22,804 nt of DNA, from NCBI GenBank assembly GCA_018665385.1, contig JABJDN010000096.1, positions 1-22,804 on the forward strand, read 5' to 3'. A program made the position numbers and the translations under genes. Below are positions 5,762 through 15,203 of the stretch, piece by piece. Origin of the DNA: Phycisphaerae bacterium. Its GTDB lineage: Bacteria; Planctomycetota; Phycisphaerae; Phycisphaerales; SM1A02. The notes under the pieces were generated by a model. That model did not search any database, was not told the DNA's origin, and saw only the letters and a program-made list of their open reading frames with translations. The number at the start of each line of letters is the position of its first letter. Position 1 is the first letter of the stretch.

Positions 5762-8700
5762 ATGATTCGAATAGCAAAGTTGAATATTGCAGTTGTCTGT
5801 TGTCTCTTTGGTTTATATACGAATGCGGACGGGCAGTACCCAGGCGATGAATGCGTAGACGCTTTGTTTGCTTCTGAAGGCGCTAACATATTCGATACTA
5901 CAAATGCATCCCCAAGTACACCTGAACCAGATGATAGTATGTGCGCTGGCACCTATTTGAATTGGAACAATAGTCCAGACGTTTGGTTTTCATTTACGCC
6001 TCTCACAAATGACACATACATCTTTAGCACTTGCGACATTGATTCATTCGATACTTCAATTGTTCTCTACGAAGGCAGCTGTTCGCAACAAATTGCGTGT
6101 AATGGAGATAACCCTAATGGAAGTGCTGACTGCCAAGACTATTATTCCTTGATTGAAACGCCACTTGTAGCTGGAATAGAATATTTTATCCGTGTAGGCG
6201 GGTTTGGGGGTAAGACTGGCACTGGCACGCTTACAATCGAAGAATCATCGAGTGGTGGCCAATCAAACACCGTGTACTATGTCAATACGAATAATCCAAC
6301 TCCAGGAAATGGGTTGTCATGGACTGCTGCATTTGTTGATCTGCAAGATGCACTTGATGTCGCACAAGACACCCATCAAATCTGGATTGCACAAGGAACC
6401 TATTTCCCAACAAATACAGATGGTTCGCAAGATCCCCGCGATGCGTCTTTTCGAGTTATTCCAGGAGTAGAAATATTCGGCGGTTTTCTTGGAGATGAAC
6501 TAACGGTTGGACAAAGAGACCCGAAGCAATACCGCGTTATTCTTTCTGGCGATCTAAACAACGACGATGATACTGGTGGTGATAATTCTGACAACGCCTT
6601 CCATGTCGTTACTGCAAATTATACCTCTGGACCAAGTGCTCGTCTTGATAGCGTCTCGATAACCCGAGGGAACTCGCTTAACAATGGCGCAGGCGTGTTC
6701 GTTATTAACTCGTCTCCCAACGGATTTTTCGAATTAAGTAGGTGTGACATCCTCGATAACAATGCAGTTTGGGGTGCAGGTATATATGTATTAGAAGGCG
6801 GAATTACGATTAACCGCTGTGCAATATTACGTAACAGCTCTTCAAAACATGGTTCTGGTATATATTCGTGGGGCAGCGTGTCCATAAGCAATAGTCTGCT
6901 CACTGCAAACAGAAGTTTTGGACTTGGTGTGATATACACAAACGCGTTCACTTCAATTTCTAATTGCACGATCGTACAAAATTTATCTAGAAATATAGGT
7001 GGGATATACGCTGCACAAGGTACTCTTAATGGATCGAATATTATTCTCTGGGGAAACAATGATACAAACGGGTCTAATTTTCAACTATTCATTGGCAGCT
7101 CCGTTTCCGCCTCTGGCGGCTACAACTGTATTCAGAATCTGTACGATTTGCCCGGTAGCATTAATCCAAGCAATATAGATTTGAACCCAAGATTCGTGGA
7201 TGAATTTGGTGCAGACAGTCTTCCAGCTACAGGTGATGAAGATTTCCGCCTCATGCAGCGATCACCATGTATCGATGCGGGTGATAACTTACAAGCATTT
7301 GGTACATTAGACCTAAGCAACAGGAATCGATTTGTTGATGACCCATACATGGTTGATACAGGTAATAACCCAAGTGGACTCCCAGTAGTAGACATTGGCG
7401 CCTTTGAGCATGTAGCCGAATCTTACGGAATGTATCTGTGGAGCGGAGCAAACAGTAGTAACTATTATGACTCTTTAAATTGGCTTCCAAATGGGTACCC
7501 TGATGTGCAATCGAGCGTGATGTTCGATACTACTGCCCCGGAATATATCTACCTAGATGTGATAACAACTATCGATTCACTCTTTGTTACAAGTGGAGAA
7601 GTGACATTTGAACTTGGCGACAATACAGTTAATCTATCTAATTATGGTAGAGGTATGCGAATTGACCCATACGATTTAGGTGCAAAATTAATAGTCAAAG
7701 GGCCAGGCCAAATTACCTCAAAATTCCCGTTGCAAATAGGCGGTAACATTACCTTTGAGAATGCTGATCTCCTCATGAGCGATCTCACCCTTGAGGCAGG
7801 CACTATCTTAAGTTTTGACGGTACTGCCAAGTGTAATGTTATCGATAAAGGTAGTAGAATCTTGCCGTCTGGTAGAGAAATCGGGAAATTTACAATTGAT
7901 GGAGACTATGTGAGCCAAGGCCAATCCGAACCAACCGGTAACCTCGTCGGTTCACTTGCTTTTGATATTAAAGGTCGAGTTCAAAATGAAACATACGACA
8001 GCATGACGATTACTGGCGTTACCGATCTGTCCTCTGCAATAGAGCTTCGATGGGGTGGTACGTTTGATCCTATTGCAACTGATTCCTTTGACATTTTAGA
8101 TGTCAGCGCAATCTTCGGTAATCCCCCGCTAATCTTTAACACTGGCCTTCCATCAAACCTGCGTTGCAGATGGTCAAACCCTACTCCTGGACTGCGAGGC
8201 GGTGGCGATGAAATCCTCGTAGAAACAACGGGACCGATTCTTTTTGACGCTGGACAAGCCATATCACTTACTATTGCTCCGAATGAAATTGCTGTTGCTG
8301 ATTTTGATGGCATCAACGGGCAAGATGTAGCGATAACTGTATCAGACCCGAGTTTTGGACTTGGCGATGTTATTGTGTTTCTAAATAACGGAAGTGTTGG
8401 GGGCGTTTGGCAGGGTTTCACGCAGCAAACTGCGATAGAGGTTGGTATCGAACCGTTAGATATACAAGTCATCGATGTAAACAACGACGGCGCTGCAAAT
8501 GATCTTGTTTTAGTAAACTACTTTTCGAACACTGTTACCATTCTAACAAATGACGGAACAGGTACATTTACCACAACAAATGTTACCATTGATTCTGGAC
8601 CTCAATATATTGCAGTTGCAAACTATGTTGAAGATGGCGCCGGGCTTGATGATATTGCAGTAGCATGTGATTCCAACAATATGTCTGTCATTCAAAATAC

Positions 8701-9550
8701 GACTTCGTTTGTTGGCACTTCGTTTTCACACATAAGTTCTCTAGGAATACCAAACCCTGCAGATATTCTGCCAGGCGATGTAAACAACGATAAAGATTTT
8801 GACCATATAATTTTAGGGCAGTTCAATGATACACTGCAAGTGATTGAAGGTGACGGCACAGGTATTTACGACGCATTAATAGAGTTTGCTGACAGTCCAT
8901 TGCCCGCAGGGAGTGGTGCGCTGGAAGTAGCGTTTGCTCAACTTAATGGAGATTCCATTGAAGATGCCGTTACGGTAAACGAAACTACAGGTACTATTAG
9001 TGTCTTACTGGGCGGCGTTGGGGCTGGGATTAGTAATGTTGGTGGTGGATTAGGAAGTGCTTCTACTGTTTCTATAGGCACTGCACCCACAGATATAAGT
9101 GTCGGCGACTTTGATAACGATGGCGATGATGATTTCATTGTATCTGTAGTTGGAGATGCCTCTAGCATGCGAGAATTAATGGTCGTTCGAAATGATAGCG
9201 TGTCAACAATCGTATTATCAACTGGCGATTCGTTTGGTGCAGGAAATGTACCTACACTTGTACAAAACGGAGACTTCAATAGCGATGGCTTGCTAGACTT
9301 AGTTGCAATTGTTGATCTTACCCCTGATGGCATAAGCAGCTCGCCTGCCTTGTCCGTGTTTCTTAATGAAACTGCTGTTGTAGTTAGCTGCCCAGGTGAT
9401 ATAGATGATGATGGGTCTGTTGCTGTGAACGATCTCTTGGCTTTGATTGCCGGTTGGGGTAGCTCTGATGTAACTCTCGATTTAGATGGAAGTGGAACTG
9501 TTGATGTTGGAGACATCTTGGTAATCATCGCAGCATGGGGCTCCTGCTAA
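5762..9550 (+). CDS. Secreted beta-helix / VCBS-repeat protein with C-terminal dockerin-like module
   Basis: I chose ATG 5762 because the product then begins with a signal peptide (MIRIAKLNIAVVCCLFGLY, cleaved near ADG-Q). GGAAGAGG (5743-5750) is its ribosome site and the promoter lies upstream. The 1262-residue protein has, in order: a Cys-containing beta-sandwich resembling pre-peptidase domains (about 25-160, SPDVWFSFTP to FIRVGG); a right-handed beta-helix region (about 171-546, opening VYYVNTNNPTPGNG); a beta-rich middle region; FG-GAP/VCBS-like repeats (about 840-1203, with VADFDG, GDFDNDGDDD and GDFNSDGLLD, which bind calcium in the family); and a dockerin-like pair of DxDxDG loops ending in Gly-Ser-Cys (about 1210-1262). 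It is probably exported and may adhere to polysaccharide or particles. No enzyme active site is visible, so substrate and role are unknown. Confidence 0.9.
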   Translation: MIRIAKLNIAVVCCLFGLYTNADGQYPGDECVDALFASEGANIFDTTNASPSTPEPDDSMCAGTYLNWNNSPDVWFSFTPLTNDTYIFSTCDIDSFDTSIVLYEGSCSQQIACNGDNPNGSADCQDYYSLIETPLVAGIEYFIRVGGFGGKTGTGTLTIEESSSGGQSNTVYYVNTNNPTPGNGLSWTAAFVDLQDALDVAQDTHQIWIAQGTYFPTNTDGSQDPRDASFRVIPGVEIFGGFLGDELTVGQRDPKQYRVILSGDLNNDDDTGGDNSDNAFHVVTANYTSGPSARLDSVSITRGNSLNNGAGVFVINSSPNGFFELSRCDILDNNAVWGAGIYVLEGGITINRCAILRNSSSKHGSGIYSWGSVSISNSLLTANRSFGLGVIYTNAFTSISNCTIVQNLSRNIGGIYAAQGTLNGSNIILWGNNDTNGSNFQLFIGSSVSASGGYNCIQNLYDLPGSINPSNIDLNPRFVDEFGADSLPATGDEDFRLMQRSPCIDAGDNLQAFGTLDLSNRNRFVDDPYMVDTGNNPSGLPVVDIGAFEHVAESYGMYLWSGANSSNYYDSLNWLPNGYPDVQSSVMFDTTAPEYIYLDVITTIDSLFVTSGEVTFELGDNTVNLSNYGRGMRIDPYDLGAKLIVKGPGQITSKFPLQIGGNITFENADLLMSDLTLEAGTILSFDGTAKCNVIDKGSRILPSGREIGKFTIDGDYVSQGQSEPTGNLVGSLAFDIKGRVQNETYDSMTITGVTDLSSAIELRWGGTFDPIATDSFDILDVSAIFGNPPLIFNTGLPSNLRCRWSNPTPGLRGGGDEILVETTGPILFDAGQAISLTIAPNEIAVADFDGINGQDVAITVSDPSFGLGDVIVFLNNGSVGGVWQGFTQQTAIEVGIEPLDIQVIDVNNDGAANDLVLVNYFSNTVTILTNDGTGTFTTTNVTIDSGPQYIAVANYVEDGAGLDDIAVACDSNNMSVIQNTTSFVGTSFSHISSLGIPNPADILPGDVNNDKDFDHIILGQFNDTLQVIEGDGTGIYDALIEFADSPLPAGSGALEVAFAQLNGDSIEDAVTVNETTGTISVLLGGVGAGISNVGGGLGSASTVSIGTAPTDISVGDFDNDGDDDFIVSVVGDASSMRELMVVRNDSVSTIVLSTGDSFGAGNVPTLVQNGDFNSDGLLDLVAIVDLTPDGISSSPALSVFLNETAVVVSCPGDIDDDGSVAVNDLLALIAGWGSSDVTLDLDGSGTVDVGDILVIIAAWGSC

Positions 9551-9563
9551 GGAAGTTCTCGTG

Positions 9564-9586
9564 GTAGCATCACGGATTGATGCTAC
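9564..9586 (+). promoter_or_regulatory. Perfect 9-bp hairpin covering the start codon of the downstream gene
   Basis: GTAGCATCA (9564-9572) and TGATGCTAC (9578-9586) pair perfectly around the loop CGGAT. The ATG at 9580-9582 lies in the 3' arm, and the alternative TTG (9577) starts in the loop. No T-run follows, so termination for the upstream gene is unlikely to be intrinsic. The hairpin may limit initiation until upstream ribosomes, which stop at 9550, open it. Confidence 0.5.
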
Positions 9587-12489
9587 ATGAAATCCCATGC
9601 CCAACTACTTTATCAGCTCCACTCAAGGAATTTTTGCATGCACTTGATATAGGTGGATTTGTCGGAGATATATCTACCGAGTTTGCGGATAGAGTTGTGG
9701 CATCTACGGATAACTCTATTTGGCAACGTACACCAGAAGCAGTGCTTTCGCCAAGAACACATGAAGACATCGTGTTTGTACTCAAATTACTTGGGCAGGA
9801 GTCATTCAGGAACATCAACATAACAGCAAGAGGTGCTGGAACCAGCACTGCGGGGCAAACGTTGACGCATGAGATAGTTCTTGATTGCAAGCGGTACTTC
9901 AATGAGATCATCTCTTATGATTCCACTCGCAAACAAGTCACTGTTGAACCCGGAGCAGTCTTAGCTACTGTGAATCATGCATTACAAGAATATGGCGTCA
10001 TGATTGGACCCACTGTTGCAACAGCAACAAGGGCAACAATTGGTGGCATGATAGGGAATGATTCCGCAGGCAAAGGCTCGACCATCTATGGAAAGATGAG
10101 TGACTGCATTGTTGAATTGAAGACTGTTTTAGTTGGCGGAAAAACAATCCTCACAAAGGCTTTGCAAAATAATGATGTTGCCTCATTAGAACAAACAGGT
10201 AGTTTTTATGGTCTGTTGCTTCAATCTGTAAGAAGTGCCTGTGACCTCGCTCAACCTAAGTACGAAGAATGTTGGCCTACAATTCCTCGATTTGTGAGCG
10301 GGTACAACTTGCCAATGGCTTGGGATGGTGAAACTTGCGACCTTAATCGAATTTTATGCGGTGCTGAGGGCACGCTCGGCGTCACCACATTAGCTACTCT
10401 ACAGTGTGTTGATATTCCGAAAAATCGCGAACTTCTACTATTAGGATTCTCCTCATTTGATGATGCTCTCGTGTGTGGAAATTCAATACGAGAGTTCCAA
10501 CCGAGTGCAGTCGAATGCGTTGACGAAATGGTCCTTGACTCTGCTCGGAATGATGCTTGCTGGGAATCAGTAGAAAAAATCCTTGGCGAAAATTCTAGCC
10601 ATATCAATGCTTTACTATTTGTTGAATTTATTGGCGTTAGTTCACGCATTCATGAAGCATGTTTATTTTCAGAAAATCAATGCAACGCAACGCATAGCGT
10701 TGTAATAAATGACAAAGATAAAATGAACACTGCGTGGGATTTTCGATCTAAAAGTGTTGGAATACTATCAGCAATCGATGGCAACAAACAACCTGTTCCA
10801 TTTGTAGAAGATTGCGCAGTACCACCAGATTCTCTTTCGCAATTCATCCAAGACTTTCGTGCCATTTTGGACACACACGGTTTGCGAGCTGGCATGTTTG
10901 GTCACGTTGATGCCGGTGTTATACATGTACGACCCGCTTTAGATATGAAATTGCCTACAGATCGCGCTTTGGTTCAGATTGTTACAAATGACGTCGCCTC
11001 GCTTGTTACTACGTATGGCGGCGTGCTCTGGGGTGAGCATGGCAAAGGTTTTCGAAGCACGTTTGGCCCTTCTATCTTTGGTGATGACATTTGGGAACAA
11101 ATTTGCGCCATAAAAAAATTATTCGATCCGTACAACCAACTGAACCCAGGAAAAGTAGCTGTGCCAGAGAGCACGTTTAAATTAACTGGAATTGATGAGG
11201 GTACACGGGGTGAACACGATGCCTCGCTAGTCTCTTTGCCGATGTTTGATGCGGTAAAGCGTTGCGATGGGAATAGTGAGTGTCAATCAGTTATATTCGA
11301 AAGCAACATGTGTCCAACGTATAGGGCAACTGGTGACCCAATACACAGCCCGCGTGGCAGATCGGAACTCCTTCGGGCTTGGCTAGGTAAGGTACAAACA
11401 AGCAATATAGGTTCTGGAAGTTTCTTTAAAAAAATTTGGGCGACGCGCTCAACCGATGATTTGTCACACGAAGTTTTCGAAGCACTTGAAGGGTGTTTAT
11501 CGTGTAAAGCATGCAGCACTGAATGCCCAATGCAGATTGACATACCCACCTTACGGAGTGAATTTTACTCAATCTATTTTGGGAGGTACTTCAGGCCAAT
11601 ACGGGATTACTTTTGGATCAATATGGAAAGACTACTACCGTTCATGAGTTCAAAAGTAGCCCGACTAGTTCCAACTACGTTTATTGCTTCGTTAGTTGGA
11701 ATAGTCGATGCACCTACACCGACAAGAAAACTTTCACTACAAAGTTATACACCTTCTCAAGCAATACAACTGCGAGCGAGCGTTGTAATACTACAAGATA
11801 CGTTTACAACGTATTTCCGGCATGAAGTAATCGTTGCACTTCGACGAATTCTTACACACCTTGGGCATTCTGTTGCAATTATAGAATGCAGACCGAATGG
11901 CAAAGCAATGCACGTGCGTGGAAAACTCAGTACATTCGACTCTCTTGCACAAAAAAACACACGATGGCTTACTCCCCTGCACCAAGCGAACATTCCGATT
12001 GTAGGCATCGACCCTGCAGCCACTCTGCTGTGGCGTGAGGAATATAAAAAGTGCACAGGTGTAGAAATCCCAGTTCTACTTCCACAAGAATTTTTACTCG
12101 AACAAGAATTAACTTCGATTACTTGTAGGGGCACATGGGAGTTACTGCCGCACTGCATTGAGTACGCTGTTGCTAGACAAAGCCAAAATCAATGGAAGCA
12201 GATATTTGATCGTATCGGTGCTACTCTTGAACTAAAAGAGGCCGCTTGTTGCGGGATGGGTGGAATGTTTGGCCATCAGCAAGAGTTCAAAGACCAATCA
12301 CTTCATATATGGAGACAGAATTGGGCACCACATAATCCAGACAATTCAAAAACACTAGCAACTGGATTTTCCTGCTTCAGCCAAGCAAAGCGAGCGGAGA
12401 ATCTATGTTTGCTACATCCTCTTGAAGTTATCTCAAACCAAATTGTGCTGGAGAGTCCACTGTTGGGCGAAGACCAGGTACGTGTTTAA
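9580..12489 (+). CDS. ydiJ: YdiJ-type FAD-linked dehydrogenase with Fe-S domain (2-hydroxyacid oxidation)
   Basis: The 969-residue product joins a GlcD-like FAD-binding half to an Fe-S half. The start region (FVGDISTEFADRVVASTDNS) resembles E. coli YdiJ from its first residues, which supports ATG 9580. FAD-binding type 4 features include TARGAGTSTAG and ATIGGMIGNDSAGKGS. Further on are CPTYRATGDPIHSPRGRSEL, typical of YdiJ, a 4Fe-4S motif C639-x2-C642-x2-C645-x3-C649-Pro, and a C-terminal CCGMGG (890-895) like the cysteine-rich domains of glycolate oxidase and lactate dehydrogenase subunits. E. coli YdiJ is reported to oxidise D-2-hydroxyglutarate; the substrate here is inferred from that. 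The enzyme would pass electrons to the respiratory chain at the inner membrane. Thirty bases separate it from the upstream stop, no Shine-Dalgarno is seen, and its 3' end overlaps the convergent neighbour. Confidence 0.9.
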   Translation: MLHEIPCPTTLSAPLKEFLHALDIGGFVGDISTEFADRVVASTDNSIWQRTPEAVLSPRTHEDIVFVLKLLGQESFRNINITARGAGTSTAGQTLTHEIVLDCKRYFNEIISYDSTRKQVTVEPGAVLATVNHALQEYGVMIGPTVATATRATIGGMIGNDSAGKGSTIYGKMSDCIVELKTVLVGGKTILTKALQNNDVASLEQTGSFYGLLLQSVRSACDLAQPKYEECWPTIPRFVSGYNLPMAWDGETCDLNRILCGAEGTLGVTTLATLQCVDIPKNRELLLLGFSSFDDALVCGNSIREFQPSAVECVDEMVLDSARNDACWESVEKILGENSSHINALLFVEFIGVSSRIHEACLFSENQCNATHSVVINDKDKMNTAWDFRSKSVGILSAIDGNKQPVPFVEDCAVPPDSLSQFIQDFRAILDTHGLRAGMFGHVDAGVIHVRPALDMKLPTDRALVQIVTNDVASLVTTYGGVLWGEHGKGFRSTFGPSIFGDDIWEQICAIKKLFDPYNQLNPGKVAVPESTFKLTGIDEGTRGEHDASLVSLPMFDAVKRCDGNSECQSVIFESNMCPTYRATGDPIHSPRGRSELLRAWLGKVQTSNIGSGSFFKKIWATRSTDDLSHEVFEALEGCLSCKACSTECPMQIDIPTLRSEFYSIYFGRYFRPIRDYFWINMERLLPFMSSKVARLVPTTFIASLVGIVDAPTPTRKLSLQSYTPSQAIQLRASVVILQDTFTTYFRHEVIVALRRILTHLGHSVAIIECRPNGKAMHVRGKLSTFDSLAQKNTRWLTPLHQANIPIVGIDPAATLLWREEYKKCTGVEIPVLLPQEFLLEQELTSITCRGTWELLPHCIEYAVARQSQNQWKQIFDRIGATLELKEAACCGMGGMFGHQQEFKDQSLHIWRQNWAPHNPDNSKTLATGFSCFSQAKRAENLCLLHPLEVISNQIVLESPLLGEDQVRV

Positions 12490-15106
12490 CTTGATCGACT
12501 GTAAGAATCATGCGAAGGCGCATTTGAAGACGGTCATTGAGTTCTTTTCTTTGGAAACGAAGTGTTTCCAACTCTAGTTGACGATGCACATCGTCACTGC
12601 TTACAAAACCTTCGCCGGACTTAGCTGTAGCATTTGTTTGGTGGTTCTCAATCATTTGTTCGCACAAATTCCAATAATCAAAACGATACGTGGAGGCAAG
12701 CGAATCTAATTTTTCTTTTTGAATGCCATCTAAACTAGTAATTCCACTTGCTGCACGTACCATTTTTGATAAATCTTTTCCTTTAACAAACACATCTGGA
12801 TATGCTTTTTGCACAAACTCCATGCGCACCTTCCAAAAGTCTGCTTCTGGAACTTCGTTCAGTATTGATTCCATTACAGTTTGATTTGCAAGCAACAATT
12901 CTCGTTTAGAGTCGCGTATCCTAGTAAACGTATCCCGCCATCGTTTCTGAATAGCTTCAGCCATTCTGCCTTCACTGTTATTTTCTTCGACTAGCCACAT
13001 TGCGTCTTCTAAGTGCGAAAGGCTCTCAGTAGCTTCTGCAAATTGACCATGGGGCTCGCTGACTTCAGCGTGGTACCCTTGCATTGCTTTGCGAATTGTA
13101 TTGATTGATTCATCTGAGATTCCAAGTCGCAGTTCATCAGAGTCATCTGAAAGCACATATAGCCCGACTAAGTCGATAGTGTCGCCCTCGACTCCGCTCC
13201 AACCAAACGTGTCTTGTGGCGCGGAAGAGCGTTGACGGTCACGATGATTCTCTAGCATCTTAACATTCAAGTCATCTCGATTCAGAGAAGTAACCGCTAC
13301 CAAATCATCGAAGTAGCCAGTATCAAGAGTAGCTACTGCTTCACTCGCTGCCTTATTAAGCTCATTATTTTTTCGCATGCGGTCGCCGCCACCAAGGTCT
13401 TTATTATCGAATAGGTCCTTTGAACCAACAGCGATGACTGTGTAGGCTTCGTCGTATTTCTCACGGTACTCGTTATATACCGCTTCAATAACAAGTTCGC
13501 CCGATTCATCTAGTTCTAGAATAGTTGCAGCACGCTGAGGAAATGAAGGAGCGATTGGTTGTGGAATTGAGGCGCTTCCGTAGAGTCGAGCCTTTTCGTC
13601 AGTTTGTTCACTACCAATAAACTCAATATCTAGTTCAGAAATATCAATCGCTTCGGTCATTCCGATCGAGCCACTATGAATTTCAGTACTACTTACTGTG
13701 CTGGTAGAGCCGCTCACGAATACCGCTTCATCAAAATCTCCACCGTGCTCTGCCATGAGCGCTTCCATTTCTTCTTCAGATAATTCAACGGCGCCTTCAG
13801 TAATAATTTGCACTTGCGCACCATCGCTACTTCCTGCATCTACAATAACTTGCTCGCTTCTTACAAAGGGAAAATCGGCCTGGGTAGCCTTTTGCTTATT
13901 GCTTTGTAATTCTGCAACTAATTCTGCTCCAAGAACTGCGTCAATTCGAGACTCTATTTGATCTATATATTGCTTTCTAGATTCTTTCAACGAATTAAGC
14001 TGCTCTTCGAACCCAGAGACCGTGTCTCTGGTCATCACTGCAATAGTCTGAATTTGACGCGAACTTTCAAGAACATCTGCGTGTTTCTTAGTCATGCCTG
14101 ACCACTTAGACCAGAATGTTTTTTGCAACTCTTGCAAGTCGATTTTCTGGCCAGCTGAAATCGTCGCTAGATCGATTGCAGTTGTTAGGTAGTCATTTAT
14201 CCTTGTTCCACCTCGGACTGCATCACGAAATGACTTACCAAAATACCAATCTTGCATTTTACGAGCGCTTTCCTGATCAAGAATAGTATTCAAGGAAATC
14301 CATGTTTTCCAATTCAATTGACTTAACTCGTAAGCTTGCTTAACAACAGGTTTAATTAAAATTTCTCCACGTGACTTTAAGTCTTCAATTGCTGAGGGGT
14401 CTGCCATGAATCGCATCATGAGTGCATTTTGATCCATACCACGAACATTTAACTCATCAATGTGATCGAGAGCAAGGCGAATTGTTGCAACAACTGCATC
14501 GAATCCTTCCTTAGATACTTTGAGGTAACGCGCGTCGTATCTATCTAAGACGGTATCAATTTCAACACTTGATTCAACTTTCAAATTGTTAAACAAGGAG
14601 CGAAGATTGGTTCGGCCACCGTTATTAATGCCGCCGAGCATTTCAACTATAAACAATTGATAGGCTTCTAACTCTCGAGCAATCTTAATTCGTTGAAGTT
14701 CTACTCGCTGTTTCTCTGACAACATTTCTGCCACTTGCTCAAAGAATAAAGTATCCGATAGATGAATTGCTTTAATTGCTCGTTGCGCTTTCCTAATTAA
14801 TGCCTCAACCATCGCTCGTTCTGGAATTTCAAACTGCATGAATCCGAATGTTTCTGCTGCAGCAGCAATGTCGTCTTCAAACTCTTTAATAGCGCCATTT
14901 TTAACCCGAGCAAAACTAACTAAATACTCATCGTACACGCCTAGAATTGCTTCTTTTTGTGCCATCGTCAAATCGAGGCGGTTCGACAGAAGTTCTACTT
15001 CACGTACCTTAATCGGGTCAGTTAAAATTGGAATCGACTGTGCACTAACTTGCGAGCTCCACAGCGAACAAAAAACAATGATTATCGTTAACAGTATATG
15101 TTTCAT
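12428..15106 (-). CDS. Secreted helical-repeat protein of unknown function
   Basis: The 892-residue product starts with a clear signal peptide (MKHILLTIIIVFCSLW, cleaved after VSA near residue 22). GAGG nine bases before the ATG is the ribosome site. I recognise no family. The mature part is charged and almost wholly helical by eye. A loose unit recurs, with a [Ile/Leu]-[Thr/Asp/Ser]-x2-[Gln/Glu] opening followed by a helix rich in Tyr/Phe: LTMAQKEAILGVYDEYLVSF (about 46-66), ISAGQKIDLQELQKTF (about 320), LDESGELVIEAVYNEYREKY (about 530), ISDESINTIRKAMQGYHAEV (about 660), LDGIQKEKLDSLASTY (about 790) and LTVDQV near the end. This recalls the LTxxQ motif of Spy/CpxP periplasmic chaperones, but that is only a resemblance. 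It is probably periplasmic. Its last 20 codons overlap the convergent ydiJ. Confidence 0.85.
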   Translation of the reverse strand: MKHILLTIIIVFCSLWSSQVSAQSIPILTDPIKVREVELLSNRLDLTMAQKEAILGVYDEYLVSFARVKNGAIKEFEDDIAAAAETFGFMQFEIPERAMVEALIRKAQRAIKAIHLSDTLFFEQVAEMLSEKQRVELQRIKIARELEAYQLFIVEMLGGINNGGRTNLRSLFNNLKVESSVEIDTVLDRYDARYLKVSKEGFDAVVATIRLALDHIDELNVRGMDQNALMMRFMADPSAIEDLKSRGEILIKPVVKQAYELSQLNWKTWISLNTILDQESARKMQDWYFGKSFRDAVRGGTRINDYLTTAIDLATISAGQKIDLQELQKTFWSKWSGMTKKHADVLESSRQIQTIAVMTRDTVSGFEEQLNSLKESRKQYIDQIESRIDAVLGAELVAELQSNKQKATQADFPFVRSEQVIVDAGSSDGAQVQIITEGAVELSEEEMEALMAEHGGDFDEAVFVSGSTSTVSSTEIHSGSIGMTEAIDISELDIEFIGSEQTDEKARLYGSASIPQPIAPSFPQRAATILELDESGELVIEAVYNEYREKYDEAYTVIAVGSKDLFDNKDLGGGDRMRKNNELNKAASEAVATLDTGYFDDLVAVTSLNRDDLNVKMLENHRDRQRSSAPQDTFGWSGVEGDTIDLVGLYVLSDDSDELRLGISDESINTIRKAMQGYHAEVSEPHGQFAEATESLSHLEDAMWLVEENNSEGRMAEAIQKRWRDTFTRIRDSKRELLLANQTVMESILNEVPEADFWKVRMEFVQKAYPDVFVKGKDLSKMVRAASGITSLDGIQKEKLDSLASTYRFDYWNLCEQMIENHQTNATAKSGEGFVSSDDVHRQLELETLRFQRKELNDRLQMRLRMILTVDQVKHVPGLRPTVDSPAQFGLR

Positions 15107-15135
15107 AGGGTTACCTCTTCCCTTATTGTAGCAAT

Positions 15136-15174
15136 AAAAAACAACGCAACGAGTCTTAGACTCATTGCGTTGTT
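15136..15174 (-). terminator. Intrinsic terminator of the B12-domain gene
   Basis: AACAACGCAA (15140-15149) pairs with TTGCGTTGTT (15165-15174), and GAGTC (15151-15155) with GACTC (15159-15163), across one C/A mismatch and a three-base loop. Read on minus, the stem is followed by a T-run (15140-15136). It lies between the B12-domain gene and the secreted helical protein, so the latter needs its own promoter. Confidence 0.9.
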
Positions 15175-15203
15175 GGGATATAAAAGGGGTAATTTTCAGC
15201 CGA

